Shown here one piece after another: positions 61,544-64,000 of a DNA stretch of 64,000 nt. A program made the position numbers and the translations under genes. Below the pieces are notes generated by a model, which saw nothing but the letters and a program-made list of their open reading frames with translations, was not told where the DNA came from and did not search any database. Numbering within the stretch: the first letter of the stretch is position 1; every line of letters starts with the position of its first letter. Source of the DNA: Burkholderiaceae bacterium (GTDB taxonomy: Bacteria; Pseudomonadota; Gammaproteobacteria; Burkholderiales; Burkholderiaceae_F); the NCBI GenBank assembly GCA_022843955.1, contig JALHMQ010000002.1, positions 124,001 to 188,000 on the forward strand, given 5' to 3'.

Positions 61544-63451
61544 CTAGCGGCCGAGCGCCAGGATCTCGTCGAAAATCGTGCGGCCGACGGCGATGATCTT
61601 GGCCGCGGCCTGGTACTGCTGCTGGTACTGGATCAACTTGGTGGCTTCTTCATCGAGGTTGACGCCACCGGCGGCGCTTTCGGCGGCCACCGCGTTCTCG
61701 CGGATCGCGTCCTGCGCCAGCGAGAACACGCCCGCGCCTTCGGCGGCGCCACCCAGGCGGGCGATCGTGTTGGCAAAGCCGCCCGTGATGCTGGCGCCAT
61801 CGATCAGCGGGCGACCGGCCAGCGCAGCGAGCTTGAGCGCATTGCGGTTGTCGCCGGTGCCGCCGACATTGGCGCCCAGATTGAGCGTGTCGTTGGGCGA
61901 CGGCGTGCCGCGCACCGTCATGCTCCAGCCGTTGAAGGCGATCGCGCCGCCCGAGCTGTAGGTGCCGGAGGACAGTACCGTGGCACCGCTGCGGATCTCG
62001 TAGGCCGAGGCCGAGGTGAACACCACACTGACCGCATTGGTCAGGTTGGGATTGCGCAGCGGCGCGGGCGGCGTACCGGCCACCACGGCGAGGTCGTCGA
62101 CCACCAGCGAGCCGAGGTTGGTCGCCGGCATCGTGACCTGCACCGGATTGGCAGCGGCCACTTCGCTGCCGCGCTGCACCGCCATCGTGAGGTCGCGGCT
62201 GGCGGCGGCTAACGGGCGGATCATGAATTGGTCGCCGGCGGCCGGCGGCGTGCTGGCGAGCGCGAAGCTGAGGCCGTCCTGCGTGAACGACGGCGTGGCC
62301 GACGTCCAGGAGGTGTCGTCGGCCAGGCGGGTGAGCCGGTAGTTGGTGCCATCGTAGTCGAGGCGATAGTCGCTCGACTGCAGTTGCGAGGCATCGGCCA
62401 GCGTCACGCTGGCGGTGGTGGCGGCGTTGCCGTTGGTGCGCGCCGCCACGGCGAGCATGGACAGCGGCGCGAAGAAGTTGCCGCCGGGCGCGCCGCTGGC
62501 ATCGTTGCCGAGCCGGTGCTGGGTGTTGAACTCGCTCGAGATGGCGATCGCGATGCGGCCGAGGTCGTTCTCGATCGCCGGCAGATCGGCGCTGCGGAAC
62601 TGCATCAGGCCGGCGATTTTGCCGCCGCCGATCGACTCGGGCTCGACCACGAGGAAAGCACCGCCACGCGCCTGCACGCCGACCTGGATCGACTGCGGAT
62701 CGACCGGATCGGTGCGCAGGCTGAAGGCGTTGGCCTGCGAGCCCACGACCAGCGGCTGGCCGTTGCCGAGGAACAGATTGACGCTGCCGTCGTCCTGCAT
62801 CACCGAGGTCACGCGGACCGACTCGTTGAGTTGGCGGATCGCGGCGTCGCGCCGGTCGAGCAGATCGTTGGGCGAGGCGCCGTTGCCGCGCGCCAGGGCG
62901 ATCTTGTCGTTGAGCACGGCGATTTCCTGCGTGCTGCGGTTGACCACGTCGGCTTCCAGCCGCAACTGGCGGTCGGTGCCGTTGCGCATCTCCTGCAGGC
63001 GCGAGCCCACATCGTTGAAGCGCTGCGCCAGCATGTTGCCGGCCGAGACCATCTGCTGGCGCGCCGCGGCATCGCCCGGTCGCTGTGTCAGGTCCTGCAC
63101 GGCGGCGAAGAAATTGTCGATCGCCGCGCCGATGCCGGTGGTCTGGTTGTTGAAGAGCCCCGCCACCTGCGCCAGCTGGGTCGAGCGCGCGTCGGCCTGC
63201 GCCGAAGCGGAGGTCGCCTGGTGCGCCTGGCCGGTGAGGAAGTCGCTGTAGGTACGCCGCACGTCGCCGACCGCCACGCCCTGGCCGACGTAGTTGCCAC
63301 CGACAAAGCTCGACACCTGCGGCAACAGCACCACGGTCTGCCGCGTGTAGCCGGGCGTGTTGACGTTGGCGATGTTGTTGCCGGCCGTGCGCAGCGCCGT
63401 GTAGGCGGCGGCCAGTGCGCTGTTGCCGATGGAGAAGATGCCGGTGCTCAT
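61544..63451 (-). CDS. flgK: Flagellar hook-associated protein 1 FlgK
   Basis: FlgK forms the first hook-filament junction ring. The 635-residue protein has the conserved N-terminus MSTGIFSIGNSALAAAYTALRTAGNNIANVNTPGYTRQ, a heterogeneous central part with repeated beta-rich segments, and the C-terminal FlgK/FlgE motif GGVNLDEEATKLIQYQQQYQAAAKIIAVGRTIFDEILALG. It lies between flgJ and flgL in the usual order. Confidence 0.96.
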   Translation of the reverse strand: MSTGIFSIGNSALAAAYTALRTAGNNIANVNTPGYTRQTVVLLPQVSSFVGGNYVGQGVAVGDVRRTYSDFLTGQAHQATSASAQADARSTQLAQVAGLFNNQTTGIGAAIDNFFAAVQDLTQRPGDAAARQQMVSAGNMLAQRFNDVGSRLQEMRNGTDRQLRLEADVVNRSTQEIAVLNDKIALARGNGASPNDLLDRRDAAIRQLNESVRVTSVMQDDGSVNLFLGNGQPLVVGSQANAFSLRTDPVDPQSIQVGVQARGGAFLVVEPESIGGGKIAGLMQFRSADLPAIENDLGRIAIAISSEFNTQHRLGNDASGAPGGNFFAPLSMLAVAARTNGNAATTASVTLADASQLQSSDYRLDYDGTNYRLTRLADDTSWTSATPSFTQDGLSFALASTPPAAGDQFMIRPLAAASRDLTMAVQRGSEVAAANPVQVTMPATNLGSLVVDDLAVVAGTPPAPLRNPNLTNAVSVVFTSASAYEIRSGATVLSSGTYSSGGAIAFNGWSMTVRGTPSPNDTLNLGANVGGTGDNRNALKLAALAGRPLIDGASITGGFANTIARLGGAAEGAGVFSLAQDAIRENAVAAESAAGGVNLDEEATKLIQYQQQYQAAAKIIAVGRTIFDEILALGR

Positions 63452-63514
63452 GGGGGTGTGTTCCGGGGACTACGTTGGATTACGGCACGAACTGCGGCTT
63501 CTTGAACCGGACAA

Positions 63515-63580
63515 AAGAGGCAGCAAACTGAGGCAGCGCGCTGAGGCAGCGCACTGAGGCAGCACCGCGAGGCAGCACGC
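63515..63580. repeat. Short GAGGCAGC repeats between flgJ and flgK
   Basis: The word GAGGCAGC occurs five times, with 13-14-base spacing, in the flgJ-flgK gap (AGAGGCAGCAAAC, TGAGGCAGCGCGC, TGAGGCAGCGCAC, TGAGGCAGCACCGC, GAGGCAGCACGCC). This looks like slippage-type expansion. Confidence 0.8.
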
Positions 63581-63584
63581 CGCC

Positions 63585-64000
63585 TCACGACGGCCGCAGC
63601 GCGGCACCCACGCTGGCGATCACCCGCGTGAGCTTGTCGCCATAGGCCGGATCGGTGGCGTAGCCGGCGCGCTGCAGGCCCTGGGCGAACGCAGCGGCAT
63701 CGCGCCCGCGCGCCACCACGCCGGCGTAGCGCGGGTTGGCCGCCATCAGCTGCGCCCAGTCGCGGAACGCCTCGCTGTAATTGTTGTAGGCGCGGAACTT
63801 GTCGACCACCTTCTTCGCCACGCCGTTCTCGTATTCGGTGGTGACCACGTCCACCGTGCGTCCCTGCCAGCCGCCCGTGGCCTTGATGCCGAACAGGTTG
63901 TGGCTGGGCAGCCCATCGCTGCCGCGGATCTCTGCCTTGCCCCAGCCCGATTCCAGCGCCGCCTGGCTGAGCACGAACTGCGCCGGGATGCCGGTGGCGC
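63585..64000 (-). CDS. flgJ: Flagellar muramidase FlgJ, C-terminal part (cut by window edge)
   Basis: The visible 138 or so codons belong to the glucosaminidase domain that opens peptidoglycan for the flagellar rod: PAQFVLSQAALESGWGKAEI, with the probable catalytic Glu in ALESGWG, then HNLFGIKATGGWQGRTV and YATDPAYGDKLTRVI. The frame runs off the right end with no start. The N-terminal rod-cap domain is expected beyond the window. It precedes flgK and flgL on the same strand. Confidence 0.94.
   Translation of the reverse strand, partial: ATGIPAQFVLSQAALESGWGKAEIRGSDGLPSHNLFGIKATGGWQGRTVDVVTTEYENGVAKKVVDKFRAYNNYSEAFRDWAQLMAANPRYAGVVARGRDAAAFAQGLQRAGYATDPAYGDKLTRVIASVGAALRPS

Overview
The window is high-GC DNA of the kind found in Betaproteobacteria, most likely Burkholderiales. 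Three things point there: the gene order mraZ-rsmH-ftsL-ftsI-murE-murF-mraY-murD-ftsW-murG-murC-ddl-ftsQ-ftsA, a polar-flagellum style chemotaxis cluster with several soluble and transmembrane receptors, and the dispersed GTTCCCGC/GCGGGAAC and TTTCTTTG repeats common in that group. No genus is claimed. Nearly all genes lie on the minus strand, so operons read from right to left.

Layout. (1) 1-15.6 kb: the dcw division and cell-wall operon, cut at its 3' end inside ftsA, with a recognisable promoter and three MraZ boxes in front of mraZ. Genes are coupled by ATGA, GTGA or TGATG overlaps. At two junctions the pattern breaks: a remnant of a second mraY 3' end sits before murD, and a remnant of a second murC 5' end sits after murG. 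The murD-ftsW-murG block therefore looks like a mosaic insert. (2) 15.9-22.3 kb: an ECF sigma and anti-sigma pair followed by DUF4331, lipoprotein, TPR and HupE/UreJ-type genes, with a divergent DUF3455 lipoprotein gene. (3) 22.4-22.7 kb: the RNase P RNA gene rnpB, non-coding, on the minus strand. (4) 22.7-38.1 kb: the chemotaxis cluster, in transcription order a short CheZ-like gene, cheY, cheA, an MCP remnant, MCP, cheW, MCP, a nucleotide-identical cheW, MCP with an EWREF tail, Aer-like MCP, cheR, cheD, cheB. (5) 38.4-40.2 kb: a plus-strand NarL-type two-component pair ending in a 23-bp perfect inverted repeat. (6) 40.2-42.4 kb: an accessory patch in which inverted copies of a composite repeat flank a low-GC UPF0489-like gene. 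(7) 42.4-58.8 kb: a signalling block with a hybrid kinase/REC-PAS-GGDEF-EAL/GGDEF operon, a divergent histidine kinase, a small zinc-ribbon membrane protein, an ANTAR response regulator and a soluble kinase with ten PAS repeats. (8) 58.9-60.3 kb: a third repeat copy and a toxin-antitoxin pair that appears broken by nonsense codons. (9) 60.3-64 kb: flgL, flgK and the 3' part of flgJ.

How the genes work together: region 1 makes lipid II and the divisome. Regions 4 and 9 build and steer the flagellum. Region 7 probably integrates intracellular or redox cues (many PAS domains) into cyclic-di-GMP and antitermination outputs, which may oppose motility. No tRNA, rRNA, transposase, integrase or CRISPR array was seen. 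Many long open frames on the opposite strand are GC-driven shadows and are not annotated.
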